DNA from: Streptomyces sp. SKN60
GTDB taxonomy: Bacteria > Actinomycetota > Actinomycetes > Streptomycetales > Streptomycetaceae
Direction of reading: 5' to 3'
DNA length: 64,000 nucleotides
Assembly: GCF_026236535.1 (NCBI RefSeq)
Contig: NZ_JAHTMW010000002.1
Span: forward strand, 186,001 to 250,000
Part shown: positions 51,546-62,201 of the stretch, piece after piece
Numbering within the stretch: position 1 is the first letter of the stretch
Layout of the letters: every line of letters begins with the position of its first letter
Position numbers and translations under genes: made by a program
Notes under the pieces: model-generated
The model's input: the letters and a program-made list of their open reading frames with translations, nothing else
What the model was told of the DNA's origin: nothing
Databases searched by the model: none

Positions 51546-52706
51546 GTGGAGCGACGCAGTTTCCTGCGTGGAGCGGTCATCGGCACCTCGGCCTCCGCCT
51601 TCGGCGGCAGCCTCTGGAGCGGGGCGGCCCATGCCGCGCCCGCGCAGCCCGGGGCGGGGCCCTACGGGGCGCTCGGCGCGGCGGACGCGAACGGCATCCT
51701 GCTGCCGGCCGGTTTCAGCAGCCGGGTGATCGCCCGGTCGGGCCAGTCGGTGCCGGGGACCTCGTACATCTGGCACAACGCTCCCGACGGCGGCGCCTGC
51801 TTCGCCGACGGCACGGGCTGGATCTATGTGTCGAACTCGGAGATCAACCCGGGCGGCGGCGTCAGCGCGGTGAAGTTCGATTCCTCGGGCACGGTCACCA
51901 ACGCCTACCGGATCCTGTCCAACACCCGGCAGAACTGCGCGGGCGGCAGGACGCCGTGGAACACCTGGCTGTCCTGCGAGGAGGTCAGCCTCGGTTACGT
52001 GTACGAGACGGATCCGTACGGCGTGAACGCGGCCGTGCAGCGGCCCGCGCTCGGCCGGTTCAAGCACGAGGCGGCGGCCGCCGACCCGGTGCGGCGGGCG
52101 ATCTACCTCACCGAGGACGAGTCCGACGGCTGCTTCTACCGCTTCCTGCCCACCACCTGGGGCAATCTGTCCTCCGGCACCCTGCAGGTGTTCAAGGCCG
52201 GCACCGCCACCTCCGGCACGTTCACCTGGCAGAACGTGCCGGACCCGGACGGCTCGCCGACCACCACCCGCAACCAGGTCTCCGGCGCCAAGCGCTTCAA
52301 CGGCGGCGAAGGCTGCCACTACGCCGACGACACCGTCTGGTTCACCACCAAGGGCGACAACCGGGTGTGGCAGGTCAACCTGGCCGCCGGCACGTACGAG
52401 CTGGCCTACGACGACTCGCTGGTGCCCGGCGGGGCGGCGCCGCTGACCGGGGTCGACAACGTGACCGGCGCGGCCTCCGGCGATCTGTACGTCGCCGAGG
52501 ACGGCGGCAACATGGAGATCTGCCTGATCACGCCGGACGACGTCGTCACCCCGTTCCTGCGGATCAGCGGCCAGTCCGGTTCCGAGATCACCGGACCGGC
52601 CTTCTCCCCCGACGGCAGCCGGCTCTACTTCTCCAGCCAGCGGGGCACCACCGGCAGTTCGTCCGGTGGCATCACCTACGAAGTCACCGGCCCGTTCCGC
52701 GCGTAG
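51546..52706 (+). CDS. Tat-exported PhoX-like (DUF839) phosphatase-type protein
   Basis: A 386-residue exported protein with a Tat signal (ERRSFLRGAVIGTSASAFGGSLWSGAAHA, residues 2-30; RRSFLR motif). The DUF839/PhoX-like propeller follows: NTWLSCEEVSLGYVYETDPYG, AIYLTEDESDGCFYRFLP, GEGCHYADDTVWFTTKGDNRVWQ and GDLYVAEDGGNMEICLI, including conserved Glu/Asp residues that bind Ca/Fe in PhoX. The start is GTG 51546, with AGGAG five to six bases upstream. It probably hydrolyses phosphate esters outside the cell. The last 31 bases overlap the end of the convergent regulator gene. Confidence 0.88.
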   Translation: MERRSFLRGAVIGTSASAFGGSLWSGAAHAAPAQPGAGPYGALGAADANGILLPAGFSSRVIARSGQSVPGTSYIWHNAPDGGACFADGTGWIYVSNSEINPGGGVSAVKFDSSGTVTNAYRILSNTRQNCAGGRTPWNTWLSCEEVSLGYVYETDPYGVNAAVQRPALGRFKHEAAAADPVRRAIYLTEDESDGCFYRFLPTTWGNLSSGTLQVFKAGTATSGTFTWQNVPDPDGSPTTTRNQVSGAKRFNGGEGCHYADDTVWFTTKGDNRVWQVNLAAGTYELAYDDSLVPGGAAPLTGVDNVTGAASGDLYVAEDGGNMEICLITPDDVVTPFLRISGQSGSEITGPAFSPDGSRLYFSSQRGTTGSSSGGITYEVTGPFRA

Positions 52707-53749
52707 CAGCGGGTCTCCCTGGCCTCCCTGGCCTCCCGGGAACCCTGGGGAGCCTGGGGAGCCGGGGCCGGGGCTCCCTGGGCACCGCCGAGGAGGGCGG
52801 CGCCCAGGGGGGTCAGGGTGTGCAGGACCGCGTTGCCGTGCCGGAGCGTGGCGACCAGGCCGGCCTCCCGCAGGACACCGGCGTGCTGGCTCGCCGAGGC
52901 GAGGGACACCCCCGCCCGGCGGGCCAGTTCGCTCGTGGTGCCGCCGTCGCCGATGGCGTTGAGGACCTCCGAGCGGGTGTGCCCGACCAGCTTGGCGAGC
53001 GAGGGCAGGCCGGGTGTCCGGACGTTCGGCGCCTCGCAGTGGGTGACCGGGTAGACGAGCACCGGCGGCAGCTCCGGGTCGCGCAGCACGACCGGGGTGC
53101 CGCGGCAGAAGTACGAGGGCTGCAGCAGCAGTCCGCGCCCGTCGAGGTGCACGTCCCGGTCGACCGGATAGTCGGCCTCCAGGACCGGGCTGCGCCAGCG
53201 CAGCATCGGCGGCAGCGAGGCGAGGAGCTCGTCCGCGCCGCCGTCGAGCAGCGCCCGGCCGCGGCGTGCCCGGTCGGCCTCGACCCGGGCCTGGATGTGG
53301 CTCCAGTACGGCTCGACGGCGGCCCGGTGGTAGGCGCGGAGCGCGCCGAGGAGCCGGCCGAGCGGTCCGCTGCCGCCGTCGGCCAGGGCTCTGAGCGCGT
53401 TCGGGACGGCGGGGTGCCCGGAGCGGGCGGCGCCGATCAGGGCGAGTTCGGTGTGCAGCCGGCCGGGCGGGGTGGCCCGGATGGCGTCGAGGCCCTCGTC
53501 GAGGCCGAGAATGCCCTGGGGCGGGGTGAGGAAGTCGGGGAAATAGCCGCGGCTGGGCACGAGGGCGCCCAGCAGCCGGGTCTCACCCCCGAGTCGTATA
53601 CGCGCCTCCGACCGCCATTCCCCGTAGACCACGGAGCCGCGCCGGTCTCGTAAACGATGAAAACTGAGAATCGTTTCCCACAGAACGTCCGGCTGTGCGG
53701 CCATCCGCACCCCCGCCAAGTCGTTTCCGGTGAAATGAATCCGCAGCAT
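52676..53749 (-). CDS. ArsR-type HTH transcriptional regulator with long N-terminal domain
   Basis: A 357-residue regulator of a Streptomyces type: a long N-terminal domain (LRIHFTGNDLAGVRM, RLGALVP-like LLGALVPSRGYFPDFLTPP, EADRARRGRALLDGGADELLASLPP) and a C-terminal ArsR-like winged helix (LGHTRSEVLNAIGDGGTTSELARRAGVSLASASQHAGVLREAGLVAT). The HTH resembles those of ArsR/SmtB proteins, but no metal-binding cysteine pair is present in the recognition helix. The start is the ATG at 53747-53749 because the conserved N-terminus begins there; a 19-codon longer frame exists. The Ala/Pro/Arg-rich tail overlaps the end of the PhoX-like gene. Confidence 0.83.
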   Translation of the reverse strand: MLRIHFTGNDLAGVRMAAQPDVLWETILSFHRLRDRRGSVVYGEWRSEARIRLGGETRLLGALVPSRGYFPDFLTPPQGILGLDEGLDAIRATPPGRLHTELALIGAARSGHPAVPNALRALADGGSGPLGRLLGALRAYHRAAVEPYWSHIQARVEADRARRGRALLDGGADELLASLPPMLRWRSPVLEADYPVDRDVHLDGRGLLLQPSYFCRGTPVVLRDPELPPVLVYPVTHCEAPNVRTPGLPSLAKLVGHTRSEVLNAIGDGGTTSELARRAGVSLASASQHAGVLREAGLVATLRHGNAVLHTLTPLGAALLGGAQGAPAPAPQAPQGSREAREARETRCYARNGPVTS

Positions 53750-54193
53750 GGAACCCCCACCTGTGCACTCGCAACCACCCCCGCCGACGAGTATGCACAT
53801 CATCACTGCACGTTACCAGGGTGTTTCAGCCACACTTGAAAAGCCTCGCGGCGAACGGCCGGGAACCGAAAAGCTGTGCACGTCGGACGGGAAACCTTCA
53901 GGACCGAGGTGACGCGGCGAAGACCGTGGGGGGCTTTGGCGCGTCCGGCGGCGGTCGGCGAGGGTTGCGGCTCACCCGCCCGACGAGGGTAATGGGCGCG
54001 GCCTCCGGGTGGGGATCCGGAGGTCGCGCCCGCCTCATTCTTTGCAAATGTTCAACGCCGAATAATTCAATGCACGACCCCGGTACAACCCGGCGCCACT
54101 CCATGCACCACTGGCACATGCAGTTGAACAGGAACTCACATTTTCCCCAACGATCATGCAACGGTGACCAGGGGTGACCGGGGGTCAAAACAC
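53750..54193. other. Non-coding region with possible small RNA
   Basis: There is no supportable protein gene in 444 bases. The part from about 54030 to 54170 is much AT-richer than its surroundings. TGTTCAAC (54049-54056) can pair with GTTGAACA (54123-54130), closing a 66-base loop region. To its left is an 18-bp-class hairpin at 53994-54031. On the minus strand this order (paired RNA, then strong hairpin) resembles a small RNA with terminator, or the leader of the ArsR-type gene. Confidence 0.4.
53994..54031 (-). terminator. Long hairpin in the region upstream of the ArsR-type gene
   Basis: GGGCGCG + CCTCCGG (53994-54008, one mismatch between the two blocks) pair with CCGGAGG + CGCGCCC (54017-54031) around an eight-base loop. 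Neither side has a clear T-tract, so termination is possible but unproven. Confidence 0.5.
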
Positions 54194-54232
54194 GACGGGG
54201 CGGACACCTCCGCACAAGGTGTCCGCCCCGTC
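54194..54232 (-). terminator. Strong terminator after ppdK
   Basis: A perfect 16-bp stem, GACGGGGCGGACACCT (54194-54209) with AGGTGTCCGCCCCGTC (54217-54232), loop of seven. On the minus strand it is followed by GTGTTTTGA. It lies 118 bases past the ppdK stop codon. Confidence 0.85.
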
Positions 54233-54349
54233 GCCTGTGGAGACCGGAGCCGCCGCCCATCGGTTCTGAGGGTCGGGGACGAGCGGCGGCTCCGGTGGCT
54301 GTGTCGGGCTTTGCTACTGAACCGAGGTTCAGCGACGGCCCGCGAGGGT

Positions 54350-57061
<2,712 letters not shown>

Positions 57062-57438
57062 GGGTCACGACTCCTCGACGACTCGGTTGGCTGCCCTGAC
57101 GCCGAGGAACATACCCAGATCGAAGGCGTCTGGGGAGGTACGCCTACCGGTCACCCGGTCTTAACCACCCGTCCGCCAGCACATCGAAAGTAACCGATGA
57201 GTAGCTTCCGCTTTCAGGCGCTGAAGCCCGCTTGACCGAAACCGGGGGTCGATCGCTCACATGAGCGCAGAATGGAGCACTTGCGTTCAACTCTTGAACA
57301 CAAAAAGGGTGGCACCCAGTGCCACCCTTCAAGCGGGAGAGGGGGAGTTAACCTGCTCATCTGAGCGGTACCCCTATCAGGGGTGGCGAGGATCACTCGC
57401 CGAAAACGCCCCCGACCATGGCCCGAGAGACCCTGGTC
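57062..57438. other. Intergenic region dusB-ppdK with two palindromes
   Basis: No protein gene is supportable here. It holds the dusB terminator (57301-57329) and the ppdK control region. Two short dyads lie in the latter: CGCTCA-CA-TGAGCG (57254-57267) and GTTCAA-CTC-TTGAAC (57285-57299). They lie 190-240 bases upstream of the ppdK start and could bind a regulator. Confidence 0.5.
57301..57329 (-). terminator. Rho-independent terminator after dusB
   Basis: AAGGGTGGCAC (57305-57315) pairs with GTGCCACCCTT (57319-57329), loop CCA. On the minus strand the stem is followed by TTTTG. It lies 110 bases beyond the dusB stop codon. Confidence 0.85.
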
Positions 57439-58575
57439 TCACCCTCCGGACGTGTCCAGCTCGGCGTCCTCGCTCACGCCGGCGCAGTCGTAGGGGTCCT
57501 TCAACCAGCCGTCCGGCAGGACAACCCGGTTGTTTCCGGACGTACGCCCCCGAGGCCCCTCCGCACCCACCGGCCACGGCTGGTCCAGATCGAGCTCGCT
57601 CAACTGAGCGCTCAGTTCGTCGAGGGACGAGGTGATGGCCAGCCGCTTGCGCATCTCGGAGCCGACCGCGAAGCCCTTCAGGTACCAGGCCACGTGCTTG
57701 CGGAAGTCGATGACACCGCGGGCCTCGTCACCCAGCCACTCGCCAAGAAGTCGAGCGTGCCGCACCATCACGTCCGCGACCTGGCGCAGCCCGGGGCGGG
57801 TGTAGGCGTCGGTGCCCTCGAAGCCGGCCACCAGGTCGGCGAACAGCCACGGCCGGCCCAGGCAGCCCCGGCCCACGACCACCCCGTCGCAGCCGGTCTC
57901 GCGCATCATCCGCAGCGCGTCCTCGGCCGTCCAGATGTCGCCGTTGCCGAGCACCGGGATCTCCGGCACGTGCTCCTTGAGCCGCGCGATGGCGTCCCAG
58001 TCGGCGGTGCCGCCGTAGTGCTGGGCGGTGGTCCGGCCGTGCAGCGCGATCGCGGTGACGCCCTCCTCGACCGCGATCCGGCCCGCGTCCAGATACGTCA
58101 GGTGATCGTCGTTGATCCCCTTCCGCATCTTCATCGTGACCGGCAGCTCCCCCGCGTTGGACACGGCCTCGTTGAGGATCGCCCGCAGCAACGGCCGCTT
58201 GTACGGCAGCGCCGACCCGCCGCCCTTCCGCGTCACCTTCGGCACCGGGCACCCGAAGTTCAGGTCGATGTGATCGGCCAGGTCCTCGTCCACGATCATC
58301 CGCACCGCCTTGCCGACGGTCACCGGGTCCACCCCGTACAGCTGGATCGACCGCGGCTTCTCGCTCGCGTCGAAGTGAATGAGCTGCATCGTCTTCTCGT
58401 TGCGCTCCACCAGCGCCCGCGTCGTGATCATCTCGCTCACGAACAGCCCCTTCCCGCCGGAGAACTCACGGCACAGGGTGCGGAAGGGAGCATTGGTGAT
58501 GCCGGCCATCGGCGCGAGCACCACCGGCGGCTGCACGATGTGCGGCCCGATGGCGAGGGGGGAGAACGCGGTCAT
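57439..58575 (-). CDS. dusB: tRNA-dihydrouridine synthase DusB
   Basis: A 378-residue FMN enzyme that reduces uridines in the tRNA D-loop. The barrel shows APMAGITNAPFRTLCREF near the N-terminus, the catalytic Cys in NFGCPVPKVTRKGGGSAL, RKGIND, RTTAQHYGGTADWDAI, LGNGDIWTAEDALRMM and GVVVGRGCLGRPWLF, all as expected. The start is the ATG at 58573-58575; a GTG six codons earlier is an alternative without better RBS. It is followed by a clear terminator. Confidence 0.95.
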   Translation of the reverse strand: MTAFSPLAIGPHIVQPPVVLAPMAGITNAPFRTLCREFSGGKGLFVSEMITTRALVERNEKTMQLIHFDASEKPRSIQLYGVDPVTVGKAVRMIVDEDLADHIDLNFGCPVPKVTRKGGGSALPYKRPLLRAILNEAVSNAGELPVTMKMRKGINDDHLTYLDAGRIAVEEGVTAIALHGRTTAQHYGGTADWDAIARLKEHVPEIPVLGNGDIWTAEDALRMMRETGCDGVVVGRGCLGRPWLFADLVAGFEGTDAYTRPGLRQVADVMVRHARLLGEWLGDEARGVIDFRKHVAWYLKGFAVGSEMRKRLAITSSLDELSAQLSELDLDQPWPVGAEGPRGRTSGNNRVVLPDGWLKDPYDCAGVSEDAELDTSGG

Positions 58576-58604
58576 TGGCCCATTGTCCCGCACCGGGCAA
58601 GTCT

Positions 58605-59531
58605 TTAGACAACCGTACGAATCGGGGGCGCGGGGTGCTCCGCGAGGGCGAGGGCGTGGAGGCGCTCGATGCCGGCGCGGGTGGCCGCGTCCACCGGGAC
58701 GTACGTCACCAGGCGGGGGCCGGCGGTCGGGCCGAGCCAGAGGTTGGTGTGTTCGAGGCGGAGGAGGCCGACCTGGGCGTTGCGGATGAGCTTGGTGCGG
58801 CCGGACTGGTCGACGACGTCGTGGCGGGCCCAGATCTCACGGAACTCCGGGGAGGCCGCCTGGAGCCGGTCGACCAGGGCCTTCCAGGCGGGCTCGGCCA
58901 GGTGCTCGGCCATCGAGGCGCGCAGTTTGCCGGCGAGCGCGAGGAGCACCTCGGGCAGGTCGGTGACGGCGGCCCGGAACTCGTCGTTGGTGAAGGCCAG
59001 CCACAGGCTGTTGCGGTCCTCGCGGGGCAGCGCGTCCAGGTCGCAGAAGAGGCGCCCGAAGGTGCGGTTGTGGGCGAGGAAGTCGTAGCGGCTGTTCTGC
59101 ACGGCGGCCGGCAGCGGCTCCAGCTGGTCGAGCAGCGCCCGCAGGGACGGAGTGACGGTCGGGCAGGGCGTCTCCGGGTGCGGATCGGCCTGCCCGGCCA
59201 GGGCGAAGAGATGGGTGCGCTCGGTGGGATCGAGCAGCAGCGCGCCCGCCAGCGCGTCGAGGACCTGCGGGGACACCTGGATCGGCCGGGCCTGCTCCAG
59301 CCACGTGTACCAGGTGACGCCCACCGCGGAGAGCTGCGCGACCTCCTCACGGCGCAGCCCCGGCGTGCGGCGCCGGCGCCCGCGCGGGAGGCCGACCTGC
59401 TCGGGGCTGATGCGTTCACGGCGGCTGCGCAGGAAGGCGGCGAGCTCGTGCCGCCGTACGTCCGGCCCGGCCGGGCCGCCCGCCGTACCGCTCGCCGCGC
59501 TGCTCGCCGTATCGAGACTCATGACGCTCAT
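58605..59531 (-). CDS. MmyB-type XRE-family regulator
   Basis: A 308-residue regulator with an N-terminal helix-turn-helix (residues about 28-85, LAAFLRSRRERISPEQVGLP ... RTPGLRREEVAQLSAVGVTWYTWLEQ) and a C-terminal MmyB-like ligand domain (RYDFLAHNRTFGRLFCDLDALPREDRNSLWLAF). These proteins often bind fatty-acid-like ligands and control the neighbouring oxidoreductase or exporter. It is divergent from the DHA2 exporter; repeats between them (59571-59613) are its likely sites. The start is ATG 59529-59531. Confidence 0.9.
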   Translation of the reverse strand: MSVMSLDTASSAASGTAGGPAGPDVRRHELAAFLRSRRERISPEQVGLPRGRRRRTPGLRREEVAQLSAVGVTWYTWLEQARPIQVSPQVLDALAGALLLDPTERTHLFALAGQADPHPETPCPTVTPSLRALLDQLEPLPAAVQNSRYDFLAHNRTFGRLFCDLDALPREDRNSLWLAFTNDEFRAAVTDLPEVLLALAGKLRASMAEHLAEPAWKALVDRLQAASPEFREIWARHDVVDQSGRTKLIRNAQVGLLRLEHTNLWLGPTAGPRLVTYVPVDAATRAGIERLHALALAEHPAPPIRTVV

Positions 59532-59570
59532 GCTCCCAGGGTGCCGGGGCGCTCAGCCCATTGCCAGGTA

Positions 59571-59613
59571 CTCCTTGTACCAGGATAAGGAGACTCTGGT
59601 ACCAGGCTAAGGA
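59571..59613. promoter_or_regulatory. Direct-repeat operator between MmyB-type and DHA2 genes
   Basis: TACCAGGATAAGGA (59578-59591) and TACCAGGCTAAGGA (59600-59613) repeat with a 22-base period. CTCCTT (59571-59576) is inverted with AAGGAG (59587-59592), and CTGGTACCAG (59596-59605) is a perfect palindrome. The cluster covers the shared control region; 101 bases separate the two starts. Confidence 0.7.
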
Positions 59614-59632
59614 CCGCGCGAGCCTCGACTCC

Positions 59633-61105
59633 GTGACTACGAAAACCCCCTCGTCCGCCCCGGCCGCCACTCCCACGGCCCGCGCCGTCCCGGTCGTCGA
59701 CCACGCCCGCCCCGCGCTCGGCACCCTCGGCCTGGTCACCGTGCTGCTCGGTGCGGCCCTCCCCCTCGTCGACTTCTTCATCGTCAACGTCGCCCTGCCC
59801 ACCATCGACCACGACCTGGCCGCCGGACCGGCCCTCCTGGAGCTGGTGGTCGCCGGCTACGGCCTGGCGTACGCCGTGCTCCTCGTCCTCGGCGGCCGGC
59901 TCGGCGACCGCTTCGGCCGCCGCCGGCTCTTCCTCGGCGGTATGGCGGCCTTCGGTCTCACCTCGCTCGCCTGCGGCCTCGCCCCGGACGCCTGGACGCT
60001 GGTCGGCGCCCGCGTGGCCCAGGGCGCCGCGGCCGCGCTGATGCTGCCGCAGGTGCTCGCGACCATCCACTCCTCGACCTCGGGCGCCCGGCACGCCCGC
60101 GCGCTCAGCCTGTACGGGGCGACCGCCGGCCTCGCCATGGTGGCCGGCCAGATCCTGGGCGGCGTACTGGTCGCGGCCGATGTCGCGGGCAGCGGCTGGC
60201 GGTCGATCTTCCTGGTCAACGTGCCGGTGGCGCTGGTCGGACTGGCGCTCGCGGTGCGCAGCGTGCCCGAGACCCGCTCGGACCGGCCCGCGCCGGTCGA
60301 CCTGCCCGGCACCCTGCTGCTCGGCCTCGCCCTGCTGACCCTGCTCGCCCCGCTCACCGAGGGCCGGGCGGCCGGCTGGCCGCTGTGGACCTGGGTCGCG
60401 CTCGCCGTGTTCCCGTTCGCGGCGGCGGCGTTCTGGTGGGCGGAGGTGCGCGCCGACCGCGCGGGGCGCACCCCGCTGGTGCCGCCGAGCCTGCTGCGGC
60501 TTGTCTCGCTGCGCCGGGGCCTCGCCGTCGTACTGCCGCTGTCGCTGGGCTTCAGCGGCTTCATGTTCGTGATCGCCATCGCGCTCCAGCAGGGCCTGGG
60601 CATGGGCGCGATCGCCTCCGGCCTGGCCCTCGTACCGATGGCGCTCGCCTTCTTCGGGGCCTCGCTCGCCGGTCCGCGGCTGATCGGGCGCTGGGGCGCG
60701 ACCCGGGTGGTCCCGGCGGGCGCGCTGGCGCAGGCGCTCGGCATCGCGCTGATCGCGTGGACGGTGTGGCGCGACTGGGCGGGCCTGTCGGTGGTGGACC
60801 TGCTGCCGGGCATGGCGATCGCGGGCCTCGGCCAGGGCCTGCAGCTGCCGGTGCTGTTCCGGCTCGTGCTCTCCGAGGTGCCCTCGGAGCAGGCGGGCGT
60901 GGGCAGCGGCGTGATGGTGACGACCCAGCAGTCGGCACTCGCGCTCGGTGTGGCGACGCTCGGTTCGCTCTTCCTGTCGCTGGCCGGCCCGTCCGTCGCC
61001 GGATCCGGCGACATGGGATCGGCGCTGGTCACGACGCTGCTGGTGCAGCTGGGCGTGGTGGTCCTGACGCTGCTCCTGAGCCTGCGCCTCCCCTCCCTGA
61101 AGTGA
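59633..61105 (+). CDS. DHA2-family MFS drug exporter (EmrB/QacA-like)
   Basis: A 490-residue exporter with 14 hydrophobic helices. Motif A GGRLGDRFGRRRLFLGGM and motif C region GLAMVAGQILGGVLV (GxxxGPxxGG-like) are visible, plus SIFLVNVPVALVGL. The family extrudes drugs or antibiotics by proton antiport. Start: GTG 59633, with no close Shine-Dalgarno; an upstream frame crosses the operator and is rejected. Control by the divergent MmyB-type protein is likely. The substrate is unknown. Confidence 0.9.
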   Translation: MTTKTPSSAPAATPTARAVPVVDHARPALGTLGLVTVLLGAALPLVDFFIVNVALPTIDHDLAAGPALLELVVAGYGLAYAVLLVLGGRLGDRFGRRRLFLGGMAAFGLTSLACGLAPDAWTLVGARVAQGAAAALMLPQVLATIHSSTSGARHARALSLYGATAGLAMVAGQILGGVLVAADVAGSGWRSIFLVNVPVALVGLALAVRSVPETRSDRPAPVDLPGTLLLGLALLTLLAPLTEGRAAGWPLWTWVALAVFPFAAAAFWWAEVRADRAGRTPLVPPSLLRLVSLRRGLAVVLPLSLGFSGFMFVIAIALQQGLGMGAIASGLALVPMALAFFGASLAGPRLIGRWGATRVVPAGALAQALGIALIAWTVWRDWAGLSVVDLLPGMAIAGLGQGLQLPVLFRLVLSEVPSEQAGVGSGVMVTTQQSALALGVATLGSLFLSLAGPSVAGSGDMGSALVTTLLVQLGVVVLTLLLSLRLPSLK

Positions 61106-61114
61106 GGAGACGAC

Positions 61115-61136
61115 TGACAGATATTGAAATCTGTCA
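61115..61136 (+). promoter_or_regulatory. TetR-type inverted repeat before the aldo-keto reductase gene
   Basis: TGACAGAT (61115-61122) and ATCTGTCA (61129-61136) are perfect inverted 8-mers with a six-base spacer. They share TGACAG/CTGTCA half-sites with the dyad at 62181-62197. They end 22 bases before the reductase ATG. Confidence 0.75.
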
Positions 61137-61158
61137 TCGCACATGTCATGGTTGATGC

Positions 61159-62184
61159 ATGACGACGACCACGAACTCCCTCCCCACCCGTTCCCTCGGC
61201 ACCACCGGCCCCACTGTCTCCGCGCTCGGCCTCGGCTGCATGGGCATGTCCGCCCTGTACGGCGAGGCCGACCGGGCCGAGTCGATCGCGACCATCCACG
61301 CGGCCCTGGACGCGGGCGTCACGCTCCTGGACACCGGCGACTTCTACGGCATGGGCCACAACGAGCTGCTGATCAACGAGGCGCTCCGCACCGCTCCGGC
61401 CGCCGCCCGCGAACGGGCGCTCACCAGCGTCAAGTTCGGCGCCCTGCGCACGGTCGAGGGCGGCTTCACCGGCTACGACGGGCGCCCGGCGGCGGTGAAG
61501 AACTTCGCCGCCTACTCGCTGCAGCGCCTCGGCACCGACCACATCGACGTCTACCGGATCGCCCGCGTCGACCCCGACGTCCCGATCGAGGAGACCGTCG
61601 GCGCCATCGCCGAGCTGGTCGAGGCCGGCCACGTCCGGCACATCGGCCTCTCCGAGGTCGGCGCGGACACCCTGCGCCGGGCCGCCGCCGTCGCTCCGAT
61701 CGCCGACCTGCAGATCGAGTACTCGCTGATCTCCCGCGGCATCGAGGAGAAGATCCTGCCGACCGCCCGCGAGCTCGGCATCGGCATCACCGCGTACGGC
61801 GTGCTGTCGCGCGGTCTGATCAGCGGCCACTTCACCCGGGACCGCGAGCTGGCCCCCGGCGACTTCCGCGGCATGAGCCCCCGCTTCCAGGGCGAGAACC
61901 TGGCGCGCAACCTGGACCTGGTGGACCGGCTGCGCGCGGTCGCCGAGGCCAAGGGCGTCACGGTCGCCCAGACCGCCATCGCCTGGGCGCTGAGCCGCGG
62001 CGAGGACATCGTCCCGCTGATCGGCGCCCGCAGCCGCGACCGTCTCGCCGAGGCCCTCGGCGCGCTGGACGTCACCCTCGACGCGGCCGACCTGACGGCG
62101 ATCGAGGCGGCCGTCCCGGCGGACGCGGCGGCCGGCGCCCGCTACCCGGAGGCCCAGATGGCCCACTTGGACAGCGAGCACTGA
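61159..62184 (+). CDS. Aldo/keto reductase
   Basis: A 341-residue NADPH-dependent reductase of carbonyl compounds. The TIM-barrel shows RSLGTTGPTVSALGLGCMGMS, LLDTGDFYGMGHNELLINEAL (catalytic Asp-Tyr), VKFGALRT (catalytic Lys), HIDVYRIARVDP, HIGLSEVGADTLRRAAAVAPIADLQIEYS and IGARSRDRLAEALGAL for cofactor. The length is normal. It lies behind a TetR-type dyad and 18 bases before the tetR gene, whose control region overlaps its stop codon. Confidence 0.93.
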   Translation: MTTTTNSLPTRSLGTTGPTVSALGLGCMGMSALYGEADRAESIATIHAALDAGVTLLDTGDFYGMGHNELLINEALRTAPAAARERALTSVKFGALRTVEGGFTGYDGRPAAVKNFAAYSLQRLGTDHIDVYRIARVDPDVPIEETVGAIAELVEAGHVRHIGLSEVGADTLRRAAAVAPIADLQIEYSLISRGIEEKILPTARELGIGITAYGVLSRGLISGHFTRDRELAPGDFRGMSPRFQGENLARNLDLVDRLRAVAEAKGVTVAQTAIAWALSRGEDIVPLIGARSRDRLAEALGALDVTLDAADLTAIEAAVPADAAAGARYPEAQMAHLDSEH

Positions 62185-62197
62185 CAGGTACTGTCAG
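62181..62197 (+). promoter_or_regulatory. Second TetR-type dyad, at the reductase-tetR junction
   Basis: CTGACAG (62181-62187), GTA, CTGTCAG (62191-62197). It includes the TGA stop of the reductase and ends five bases before the tetR ATG at 62202. The half-sites match those at 61115-61136, which suggests autoregulation of the regulator. Confidence 0.7.
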
Positions 62198-62201
62198 TGG
62201 C

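Noticed and set aside
53821..54031. Riboswitch (cyclic di-AMP or cobalamin type) on the plus strand
   Set aside because: The sequence does not contain the conserved cores I know for these classes, and no plus-strand gene follows it.
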